Positions 28,313 to 35,261 of a stretch of DNA of 64,000 nt are shown here, piece by piece; position 1 is the first letter of the stretch; the number at the start of each line of letters is the position of its first letter. Below the pieces are notes generated by a model. It saw only the letters and a program-made list of their open reading frames with translations. It was not told the origin of the DNA and did no database searches. The translations under genes and the position numbers were made by a program. This DNA comes from Chitinophaga pinensis DSM 2588 (lineage in GTDB: Bacteria > Bacteroidota > Bacteroidia > Chitinophagales > Chitinophagaceae): contig NC_013132.1 of NCBI RefSeq assembly GCF_000024005.1, positions 1,978,001 through 2,042,000 on the forward strand. The letters are read 5' to 3'.

Positions 28313-28334
28313 TAAAAAGCTTATACTTTAAATA

Positions 28335-28384
28335 TTGAGAGGTACAACGTATATACCACATGGGTGTTATGTTGTGCCTCTTAA
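28335..28384 (+). repeat. hairpin in the purL 3' untranslated region
   Basis: AGAGGTACAAC (28338-28348) and GTTGTGCCTCT (28371-28381) pair over 11 positions with one G-U. The stem can be extended outward by up to three more pairs. No U-run follows. It is a likely 3' end or stability structure for the purL transcript. Confidence 0.45.
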
Positions 28385-28549
28385 CATTTGTGGACTGTCC
28401 ATCATACACTTATAGCATATACGCTGTTATGGAATGCCCGACGGATAAGGTTTTTACACCTCTTCAAGTATTATTGTAATGTTAAATCCTTTTAACAAGT
28501 CATTAACAAAATCCCATGTTCGTGTGAATTTATATCACGCTGCTTAGAG
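28385..28549. other. intergenic, nothing recognised
   Basis: AT-rich DNA between the purL 3' hairpin and the promoter of the repeat array; no ORF or repeat seen. Confidence 0.4.
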
Positions 28550-28557
28550 TACTTTTG
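28550..28557 (+). promoter_or_regulatory. candidate -7 element of the hairpin array
   Basis: TACTTTTG is an exact TAnnTTTG match placed ~50 bp before the first repeat unit. No TTTG is found 19 bp upstream, so the promoter call rests on the -7 box alone. Confidence 0.45.
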
Positions 28558-28612
28558 ATAAAGAGAAATGCGAATACATCGGGTCTAATAAAAAAGACCA
28601 ATCCAATATATT

Positions 28613-29056
28613 TTATCCCTGGAATCATGAGAGTGATTCCTGTCCTATGAGAGCCAATGCCAATTTTATCCCTGGAATTGAAAGAGTTCCAGCCTATGAA
28701 ATCAGAAGAATTATTTTTATCCTGCGGAATCTAACACATTCCGGCCTATGAAATCCAGTTATTTATCCTACGGAATCTAGCACATTCCGGTCCTATGAAA
28801 TCGAGTTATTTTATCCTACGGAATCTAGCACATTCCGGTCCTATGAAATCGAGTTATTTTATCCTACGGAATCTAACACATTCCGATCCTATGAAAGCCA
28901 ATTAGAATCAATCCCCGGAATTAAAAGAATTCCGGCCTATGAAAGCCAATTATTCAGAACAATTAACATTCCTGGAGACGAAAGGATCCAGACCTATGAA
29001 AGCCAGTTTATTTATCCCAGGAGCCTAAGGGCTTCTAATTCTATGAAGACCAATTG
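28613..29056 (+). repeat. tandem ~48-bp repeats, about nine units
   Basis: Successive unit spacing measured at CCTATGA is 49, 52, 47, 48, 48, 48, 57 and 47 bp. Units 3-6 (about 28717-28905) are nearly identical; units 1, 2, 7, 8 and 9 are diverged but keep the hairpin. A shortened tenth unit (TCCTGATGAAAGC at 29067) lies just before the terminator. The identical centre with diverged edges suggests expansion by local duplication, with selection for the fold. Confidence 0.85.
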
Positions 29057-29121
29057 TTCTACCATGTCCTGATGAAAGCTAAGTGAAACTTACACCTAGT
29101 GAGAAAGAACGATTTGTTGTG

Positions 29122-29156
29122 AAGCCCCTCGTATTCAACGAGGGGTTTACTTTTTT
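29122..29156 (+). terminator. terminator of the hairpin array
   Basis: CCCCTCGT-attca-ACGAGGGG, extended by AAG/TTT, followed by TTTACTTTTTT. The T-tract is on the plus strand only, fixing the direction of transcription. Confidence 0.85.
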
Positions 29157-29880
29157 CAGCTGTTTCCATATAACGCAAATGTTATGCCATTAGTATAAAG
29201 GCAATAAAGAATTAAGCTCCAAGGGCAAAGAATTAACATTGGAGCCTATACGGATTTGTATATATATCCCTCGCGTTTCAAACCATAAACGTATATGGAG
29301 CATAGGTGTAAACCCCTATCAGTCGTCTGTACGTGATTCTTTATTAAAAATCAATGAGTTAAGAAGATATAAGATGTCTTGCGTATATACAAGCAGGTGA
29401 TCTGCATTATAAAAGCAGCGGAATTAAGGCATAAGCAGTTGTCAGTCTACAGTCAATAAGACAGTGATTCATTGTCAATGAATTAGCTTGTTTGCGTATA
29501 TACCAGCAGGTTTGCAGGGCCATTATAAGATATGTTATCAACAATTCCCGTCCTTTCATACTATATATATGCTTCATACACGACGCATATACGACGCATC
29601 TCCCCAAAAAAACAGGAACTACAGGGAACAAAATGTCCAGGAAAATGGATTTTCTGCCTCACTGAAATAAGTAGTCCTTACATATTACAGTCTAAAGTGC
29701 TCCTCCTGCAACGCAACCACAAAGCCGCTTTAGCCACTTCTAAGCCGGATATTTCCCTTTTCCCGGTTCAGCCGATGCCATAAAAACATAAATAAGGACA
29801 GCACCATAATTTTTTGACCCGGATTGGCAGATTGTATGTCAGCCACCTATTCATCAATTCTGCCTGATATTATTAATAAC
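29157..29880. other. non-coding region with small repeats
   Basis: About 720 bp without a credible gene. It contains a 7-bp hairpin (GCTCCAA at 29216-29222, TTGGAGC at 29239-29245). It also holds a 19-bp direct repeat with one mismatch (TTGCGTATATACAAGCAGG at 29379-29397 and again at 29492-29510, each followed by a nearby ATTATAA). Short ORFs of 60-83 codons on both strands lack any recognisable protein features. Confidence 0.5.
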
Positions 29881-29914
29881 AAAAAAGCCCGGACCATACG
29901 ATCCGGGCTTTTTT
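29881..29914. terminator. terminator of the alpha-oxoamine synthase gene
   Basis: AAAAAAGCCCGGA/TCCGGGCTTTTTT 13-bp stem with an 8-nt loop, symmetrical; it serves the minus-strand gene. Confidence 0.88.
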
Positions 29915-29930
29915 CTTTATTACGAACTGA

Positions 29931-31172
29931 TTATACCATTGGTATTTCAGCTACTTCGTATACTTTCTTGTCAAGTTTCTCTTTCGTCTCGGTGAACGCT
30001 TTCAGCGTCAGTTCGATATCCTCGTCGCTGTGTGCAGCGGTTGGGATCAGACGATAGATGATCTGTCCTTTTGGAATAACCGGATATACTACGATGGAAC
30101 AGAAGATGTTGTAGTTCTCACGCAGATCCAGACACATTGCGGTGGCTTCCGGAATATCACCCTGCAGGTAAATCGGCGTTACAGGAGAGTTAGTTCTGCC
30201 GATATTGAAACCACGATCACGCAGTCCCTGTTGCAGTTTATTCACATTGCTCCAGAGTTTCGCTTTCATCTCAGGATGTTTACGCATCAGTTCTACGCGT
30301 TTCAGATGTCCGATTACCAGTGGTAAAGGAATTGATTTTGCGAAGATCTGGGAACGCATGTTATAGCGCAGGAAGTTAATGATTGCTTTGTCGCCGCTCA
30401 TGAAAGCGCCGATAGAAGCACCGGATTTTGCGAAAGTGTTGAACAGCAGATCGATCTGGTCCTGTACCCCCTGTTCTTCACCTGTACCGGCACCGGTTTT
30501 ACCCATTGTACCAAATCCATGCGCATCATCTACCATCAGACGGAACTGATATCTTTCTTTTAAACCAACGATTTCTTTCAGTTTACCCTGATCACCCGCC
30601 ATACCAAACACACCTTCAGTAACAACCAGGATACCGCCCGGGGTACCTTTGATCAGTTGCTCTGCACGTTGCAGCTGTTTTTCACAGTCTGCGATATCAT
30701 TGTGTTTGAATACATAGCGCTTGCCTGGGTGCAGGCGAAGACCGTCGAGGATACTCGCGTGACACTCTGCATCATACACGATCACGTCGTGACGGTTACA
30801 GATAGCATCGATAGCACTCATAATACCCTGATAACCATAGTTCAGCAAGGTAGTGTCTTCTTTGCCCATGTAGTCGGATAATTCTTTTTCCAGCTTTTCG
30901 TGATAATTGGTGTTACCACTCATCATACGGGCCCCCATTGGAGTGGCAAGTCCGTAATCGGCTGCTGCTTTGGCATCAGTAGCACGTACCTCGGGATGGT
31001 TGGCAAGCCCCAGGTAGTTATTCAGGCTCCATATAACTTTCTCTTTCCCCCTGAAATTCATGCGGGGACCAATTTCACCTTCCAGCTTAGGGAACGCGAA
31101 GTAGCCATGAGCTCTGTCAGAGTGTTCGCCTATAGGGCCCATGTGCTTTAGCAGTTTCTCAAAAATATCCAT
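29931..31172 (-). CDS. alpha-oxoamine synthase (serine palmitoyltransferase / cysteate acyltransferase-like)
   Basis: 413 residues, PLP enzyme that condenses an amino acid with an acyl-CoA or acyl-ACP. Features: WSLNNYLGLANHPEV near the N terminus, GARMMSGNTNYHEKLE, the PLP-stacking NYGYQGIMSAIDA, LMVDDAHGFGTMG and the Schiff-base lysine in NTFAKSGASIGAF. The long N-terminal segment before NNYLGL and the TFAKS motif resemble Bacteroidota sphingoid-base or sulfonolipid enzymes more than KBL or BioF. No biotin or threonine genes adjoin. Substrate (serine, cysteate or other) is not proven; a comA gene lies 6 kb away. Confidence 0.82.
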   Translation of the reverse strand: MDIFEKLLKHMGPIGEHSDRAHGYFAFPKLEGEIGPRMNFRGKEKVIWSLNNYLGLANHPEVRATDAKAAADYGLATPMGARMMSGNTNYHEKLEKELSDYMGKEDTTLLNYGYQGIMSAIDAICNRHDVIVYDAECHASILDGLRLHPGKRYVFKHNDIADCEKQLQRAEQLIKGTPGGILVVTEGVFGMAGDQGKLKEIVGLKERYQFRLMVDDAHGFGTMGKTGAGTGEEQGVQDQIDLLFNTFAKSGASIGAFMSGDKAIINFLRYNMRSQIFAKSIPLPLVIGHLKRVELMRKHPEMKAKLWSNVNKLQQGLRDRGFNIGRTNSPVTPIYLQGDIPEATAMCLDLRENYNIFCSIVVYPVIPKGQIIYRLIPTAAHSDEDIELTLKAFTETKEKLDKKVYEVAEIPMV

Positions 31173-31213
31173 ATGTTAAATAATAATTAAGAGTGATCAT
31201 TCGAAAACCCGCA

Positions 31214-31221
31214 CAAAGGTA
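31214..31221 (-). promoter_or_regulatory. -7 element of the alpha-oxoamine synthase gene
   Basis: TACCTTTG on the minus strand; exact consensus, 41 bp before the start codon. Confidence 0.5.
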
Positions 31222-31250
31222 TTAAAATATTAGTTTTTGTAAACTTGGGT

Positions 31251-31258
31251 TACCTTTG
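31251..31258 (+). promoter_or_regulatory. -7 element of pafA
   Basis: TACCTTTG, exact consensus, 19 bp before the first ATG; divergent from the preceding promoter. Confidence 0.55.
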
Positions 31259-31277
31259 AAAATGTGAATAATAAATA

Positions 31278-32984
31278 ATGTATTTAAGAATCATGAATTG
31301 TAAATTCTTGTCGTGTGTATTGACTGCGACAACCCTGCTCGTTACACAATCTCTGAATGCTCAGAAAGCTACCTCTCCCAAACCCGGTTTTGCAACTGCA
31401 TGGAGCAAACCGGCCGCTCCCAAGAATGTGACCCGTCCCAAGCTGGTGGTGGGTATCGTGGTGGATCAGATGCGCTGGGACTATTTATATCGATATTCCA
31501 ACCGCTATACAGATGGTGGGTTCAAGCGGTTACTGAAGGATGGATTCTCCTGCGAAAATACGCTAATTAACTATACGCCGACCATTACGGCCTGTGGTCA
31601 TACCTGCGTATATACCGGTTCTGTTCCTGCCGTGCACGGTATTGTGGGCAATGACTGGTATAACAGGGAGCTCAACAGAGACATATATTGTGCGGAAGAT
31701 TCTACTGTGAATACAGTTGGAAGTACTTCTGCAGCCGGTAAAATGAGTCCCCGCAACATGCAGGTGACCACCATCGGAGACGAACTGCGTCTCGCTACCA
31801 ACTTCCAGAGTAAAGTAGTAGGTGTGGCGATTAAAGATCGCGGCGCTATCCTGCCTGCCGGTCACAGCGCTACTGCTGCTTACTGGTATGATGGCAGCAC
31901 CGGTAACTGGATCACCAGCTCTTATTATATGAATCAGTTACCAGACTGGGCAACTGACTTCAACAGCATGAAATGGCCAGCTCGTTACCTGAGTCAGCCA
32001 TGGACGCCAATGTATCCGATCGATACCTATACTTTAAGCACTGCTGATAATAAACCTTACGAAGGTCCTTTCAAACCTGGTATCGCGCCGGCATTCCCGC
32101 ACGACCTGGGTGGTACTACCGGTAATCCTTTCAAATCTATTTCCTCTACGCCATTTGGTAACACCATGACGCTTGAGTTTGCGAAGAAAGCACTGGAAGC
32201 ATACCAGCTGGGTAAAGGTAGCGTAACAGACATGCTGGCGATCAGTCTGTCTTCCACTGACTATGTCGGTCACCAGTTTGGGCCTAATTCCATCGAAATT
32301 GAAGATACTTACCTGCGTCTGGACAAAGACCTGGCTGAATTCTTCAAATATCTGGACGCCAAAGTAGGTAAAGGACAATACCTCTTCTTCATTACTGCGG
32401 ATCATGGTGTGGCACACGTACCAGGCTTCATGCAGGAAAATAAACTGCCTGGTGGTAGCTGGAGTGAAGGAAAAGCTGTGAATGATCTGAATAAACTGGC
32501 AAAAGAACAATTCGGACTGGATAAAGCGATCCAGGGCGCCAGCAACTATCAGCTGTACCTGAATCATGACGCTATTGCTAAAGCAGGTAAATCCTCAATA
32601 GAAGTACGTGATTTCCTGATCAATGCTTTACTGAAAGATCCTGCTGTCGCTAATGCTTTCCCTTTACAGGAACTGATGACCACTACCTTGCCTGAACCAA
32701 TGCGTACGATGATGGCAAATGGTTTTAACAGAAAACGTAGCGGCGATATCCAGTTTGCCCTGCAACCAGGATTCATCGATGGAGGTAAAACAGGTACTAC
32801 CCACGGTTTATGGTATCCTTATGATGCACATATTCCGCTGGTATGGATGGGTTGGGGTATCACTCCCGGCAAAAGCAACCGTACAGTAGGTATGACGGAT
32901 ATTTCTCCTACCATTGCGGCAAAACTGCATATACAAATGCCTAACGGTAATGTAGGACGTGTAATAGAAGAAGTTGCGAGATAA
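31278..32984 (+). CDS. pafA: PafA-type alkaline phosphatase
   Basis: 568 residues with a signal peptide ending near LNAQK (residue 29). Residues aligned by spacing to the characterised Flavobacteriia PafA are all present: metal ligand Asp63 in VVDQMRWD, nucleophile Thr104 in YTPTITACGHT, Asn125, and the Lys186-Asp-Arg188 pair that marks phosphomonoesterases. SSTDYVGHQFGP, TADHGVAH and TTHGLWYPYDAH supply the remaining zinc ligands. It should release phosphate from organic monoesters in the periplasm. The start may instead be the ATG at 31293 (MNCKFL). Confidence 0.92.
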   Translation: MYLRIMNCKFLSCVLTATTLLVTQSLNAQKATSPKPGFATAWSKPAAPKNVTRPKLVVGIVVDQMRWDYLYRYSNRYTDGGFKRLLKDGFSCENTLINYTPTITACGHTCVYTGSVPAVHGIVGNDWYNRELNRDIYCAEDSTVNTVGSTSAAGKMSPRNMQVTTIGDELRLATNFQSKVVGVAIKDRGAILPAGHSATAAYWYDGSTGNWITSSYYMNQLPDWATDFNSMKWPARYLSQPWTPMYPIDTYTLSTADNKPYEGPFKPGIAPAFPHDLGGTTGNPFKSISSTPFGNTMTLEFAKKALEAYQLGKGSVTDMLAISLSSTDYVGHQFGPNSIEIEDTYLRLDKDLAEFFKYLDAKVGKGQYLFFITADHGVAHVPGFMQENKLPGGSWSEGKAVNDLNKLAKEQFGLDKAIQGASNYQLYLNHDAIAKAGKSSIEVRDFLINALLKDPAVANAFPLQELMTTTLPEPMRTMMANGFNRKRSGDIQFALQPGFIDGGKTGTTHGLWYPYDAHIPLVWMGWGITPGKSNRTVGMTDISPTIAAKLHIQMPNGNVGRVIEEVAR

Positions 32985-33009
32985 GCGCAGCATTCCGGAT
33001 AATAGCTCA

Positions 33010-33063
33010 TTTCAGATCGCGGAATTTAACAAGTTCTTGTTATATTCATTCCGCGATCTGAAA
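33010..33063 (+). repeat. 16-bp perfect inverted repeat after pafA
   Basis: TTTCAGATCGCGGAAT (33010-33025) and its exact complement (33048-33063) enclose a second stem, TAACAAG/CTTGTTA. No T-run follows. The structure ends 17 bp before the next start codon. It may be a transcript end for pafA, or it may affect expression of the hydratase gene. Confidence 0.6.
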
Positions 33064-33080
33064 TCGCTAATCCGATAACA

Positions 33081-33860
33081 ATGGTTTTCGAACATATCCT
33101 GTATAATGTAAGCGGACGTGTAGCAACGATCACGCTCAACCGTCCTGAAAAACGCAATGCGCTGAACGGCGCTACAGTAGGAGAACTACGTACAGCCTTT
33201 AATCAGGCTGAGACAGATCCCGAAGTGAAAGTAATTATCCTGAAAGGCGCCGGTGAAGCTTTTTGCGCCGGAGCAGACCTAGAATATCTCCAGCAACTCC
33301 AACGTAATACCAGAGAAGAAAATCTTGCCGATTCAAAAGAACTGATGCAGCTCATGCAGCAGATCTATTATCATAATAAAGTAGTTATTGCCCAGGTAGA
33401 AGGACATGCGATTGCAGGTGGCTGCGGACTCGTAACAATCTGCGACCTGAGTTATGCAATACCTGCTGCCAAACTGGGATACACGGAGGTGAAAATCGGT
33501 TTTATACCAGCGCTGGTATCCGTATTTCTGGTCAGGAAAATAGGTGAGGGGCGTGCCCGCGACTTACTGCTCACCGGTAGATTAATCACTGCCGAAAAGG
33601 CGGAATATTATGGTTTGCTGAATGAAGTGGTGCCCGCCGACCTTATTGAAGCCCATGTGGCAAAAGTGGCGGAAGATCTCTGTACCGGTGCTTCTGCCAA
33701 TTCGCTTAAAGTGACCAAAAAACTGATTACTTCTGTATTTGATCAGCCGATAGAAAATGCATTGCTGAACGCCGCTGAAATGAATGCAGAAACCAGGGAA
33801 CATGCTGATTGTCAGAGAGGTATAAACGCGTTTCTGGCGAAGGAAAAGATGGTCTGGTAA
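33081..33860 (+). CDS. enoyl-CoA hydratase/isomerase family protein
   Basis: 259 residues, crotonase fold. It has ATITLNRPEKRNALN at the N terminus, the oxyanion-hole segment GEAFCAGADLEYL and AIAGGCGLVTICDLSYA. The glutamate in GYTEVKIGFIPALV is at the catalytic position. It hydrates or isomerises an enoyl-CoA in the cytoplasm, in fatty acid or branched-chain amino acid breakdown. No other beta-oxidation gene adjoins, so the substrate is open. Confidence 0.9.
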   Translation: MVFEHILYNVSGRVATITLNRPEKRNALNGATVGELRTAFNQAETDPEVKVIILKGAGEAFCAGADLEYLQQLQRNTREENLADSKELMQLMQQIYYHNKVVIAQVEGHAIAGGCGLVTICDLSYAIPAAKLGYTEVKIGFIPALVSVFLVRKIGEGRARDLLLTGRLITAEKAEYYGLLNEVVPADLIEAHVAKVAEDLCTGASANSLKVTKKLITSVFDQPIENALLNAAEMNAETREHADCQRGINAFLAKEKMVW

Positions 33861-33986
33861 TCCGGTATGATTTTTTCATTTAAACCTATAAAGCCACGCA
33901 TAATTATCCCTGTACAACAGCAACATTATGCAGAGGCGACATCCGGCCTTAGCTTTTAAAATAATGCGGATGAAATTATTACTGTC

Positions 33987-34631
33987 ATGCAAAAAGCTCT
34001 TTTAACACTTGTATGTTGTGTGCTGCTCTCCGGTAGTCTGTTCGCGCAGCGATTGGTGTCAGACGCGAAAATTGTTTACCGGATCGAAACACCACCACAA
34101 ACCGATGCCTCATTTGAAGGCGGTACTTTAACCCAGTATATGAAAGGACACCTGAGCAGGGTGGACCTTGATTTCAAAATGGTGCACTACAGCTATCTTA
34201 TCAACAGCAAAGAAGAATCGGTTGTAACACTGATCGACAATCATGGGGATAAGTACCTGATCCGCGCCGGCAAGGAAGAATATGCAAAAGAACTGAAGGA
34301 ATATCTTCAGGTGCAATTCAAAGACGCTGGTGAAACCAAACAGATTGCAGGTTATACCTGTAAGAAAGCGATCGGAAAAATGGCGGATGGTCAGACCTTC
34401 GAAGTGTATTATACACCTGATCTGATGCCGGAAAATAAGCAGTATAACCGCCGCTTTGTCAATCTGAAAGGTTTGCCTCTGCAATTCGAAATCATCAACA
34501 AAAACGGCTCCCGTATGCACGTGATAGCGACCAAAGTTGATATCTATGCAGTACCGGGTTCATTTTTCGATATTCCGAAAACGGGATATAAGGAAATCAG
34601 CAGGGAAGAACTGTTGAAGATGGGAAGCTGA
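33987..34631 (+). CDS. secreted DUF4412/GLPGLI-like protein
   Basis: 214 residues with a signal peptide (about 1-21, ending SLFAQ). The mature part is rich in beta strands and contains the motif KQIAGYTCKKAIGKMADGQ and later LPLQFEI, which recall the GLPGLI and DUF4412 families of exported Bacteroidota proteins. Role unknown. Convergent with the next gene across a shared terminator. Confidence 0.75.
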   Translation: MQKALLTLVCCVLLSGSLFAQRLVSDAKIVYRIETPPQTDASFEGGTLTQYMKGHLSRVDLDFKMVHYSYLINSKEESVVTLIDNHGDKYLIRAGKEEYAKELKEYLQVQFKDAGETKQIAGYTCKKAIGKMADGQTFEVYYTPDLMPENKQYNRRFVNLKGLPLQFEIINKNGSRMHVIATKVDIYAVPGSFFDIPKTGYKEISREELLKMGS

Positions 34632-34660
34632 TAATAACGGAGCAATCCGGAAATGATACA

Positions 34661-34700
34661 AAAGAAAAAGGTCCTGTAATGTACAGGACCTTTTTCTTTT
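34661..34700. terminator. bidirectional terminator
   Basis: AAAAAGGTCCTGTA/TACAGGACCTTTTT, 14-bp stem between convergent genes. Confidence 0.87.
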
Positions 34701-34725
34701 TATGCAAATGCAAAGTAGACGATGA

Positions 34726-35109
34726 TTAGTTCTTCCTGAACGGCAGCACAATGTGCAGCTGATGGAAGTTGTTGTGGGTAGGCTGCTGAATCTGTGTAGC
34801 ATATGGCAATACATATGTTACGTTACCCTTCTTGATAGTCATTACTGACTTGAAGTTGTATGAATTATTATCAGACAGCTTAAAGTTGGAGTTCATTGCT
34901 CCATTGAAACGAAACCCTGCATCAAGGCTCAGGTTGGTCTTACCTGACAGACCTGCCAGGGAGATTTTATTTTCGTTCTTCTTTATCTTGTCTTTATTAT
35001 CGGAGGTTAAATTATCATTCGCTTTAGCAGTTAACCCACTGATTACCAGGAGCCCCGCCAATAAAAAAGACAATGAAAAGGTCTGCAATATGTTAGTTTT
35101 CTGTTTCAT
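34726..35109 (-). CDS. small exported protein, unknown
   Basis: 127 residues from MKQKTNILQTFSLSF. A signal peptide (to about residue 30, TAKAN) is followed by a lysine- and asparagine-rich stretch and then a beta-strand-rich region ending LHIVLPFRKN. No family recognised. The -7 box TATATTTG (35117-35124) ends only 7 bp before the ATG, so the mRNA would have almost no leader. The longer frame start at 35127 lies upstream of that box and is rejected. Confidence 0.65.
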   Translation of the reverse strand: MKQKTNILQTFSLSFLLAGLLVISGLTAKANDNLTSDNKDKIKKNENKISLAGLSGKTNLSLDAGFRFNGAMNSNFKLSDNNSYNFKSVMTIKKGNVTYVLPYATQIQQPTHNNFHQLHIVLPFRKN

Positions 35110-35116
35110 TGTATCA

Positions 35117-35124
35117 CAAATATA
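35117..35124 (-). promoter_or_regulatory. -7 element very close to a start codon
   Basis: TATATTTG on the minus strand, with a TTTG 24 bp upstream (35149-35152). It implies a transcript beginning within a few bases of the ATG at 35109. Confidence 0.55.
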
Positions 35125-35261
35125 CAAACTTTTCTATGTATTATATAACAAATCCTTAACGAAGATACGCAAAATTCCTAAAGTAATGTTAAATATTTTT
35201 AACAATCAGGCGCAAAGCGGCTCATAGCTTGCCGATTCAAAAAATACTTATATTTACATTA

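Larger units (their letters stand above)
28565..29156 (+). ncRNA. candidate repetitive structured RNA (tandem hairpin array)
   Basis: A ~590-nt stretch holds about nine tandem units of ~48 bp. A full unit reads TTTATCC, a stem-loop, then CCTATGAAA and a C/A-rich tail ending in AGTTA or AATTA. The conserved CCTATGA (or close variant) starts at 28644, 28693, 28745, 28792, 28840, 28888, 28936, 28993 and 29040. Stem sequences differ between units but remain paired: GGAATCA/TGATTCC, CTGGAA/TTCCAG, CGGAAT/ATTCCG, CCGGAATT/AATTCCGG, CTGGA/TCCAG, AGGAGCC/GGCTTCT. Spacing is not a multiple of three, and no long frame is open. A -7 box precedes it and an intrinsic terminator follows. Function unknown. 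Confidence 0.6.

Noticed and set aside
28613..29056. CRISPR array
   Set aside because: In a CRISPR array short identical repeats alternate with unrelated spacers. Here whole ~48-bp units are similar, variation lies in paired stems, and no cas gene is present.
28613..29056. TIGR-type guide array
   Set aside because: The hairpin units and CTATGA-like motif invite comparison, but the varying segments are mutually complementary within a unit and several units are identical. No Nop-domain Tas gene lies nearby.
28565..29156. repetitive protein-coding gene
   Set aside because: Unit lengths of 47, 48, 49, 52 and 57 bp break the frame, and stops occur in all frames.
29407..29783. three small frames of 60-83 codons in the non-coding region
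   Set aside because: They overlap each other on both strands, lack promoters at the right distance and show no protein-like features.
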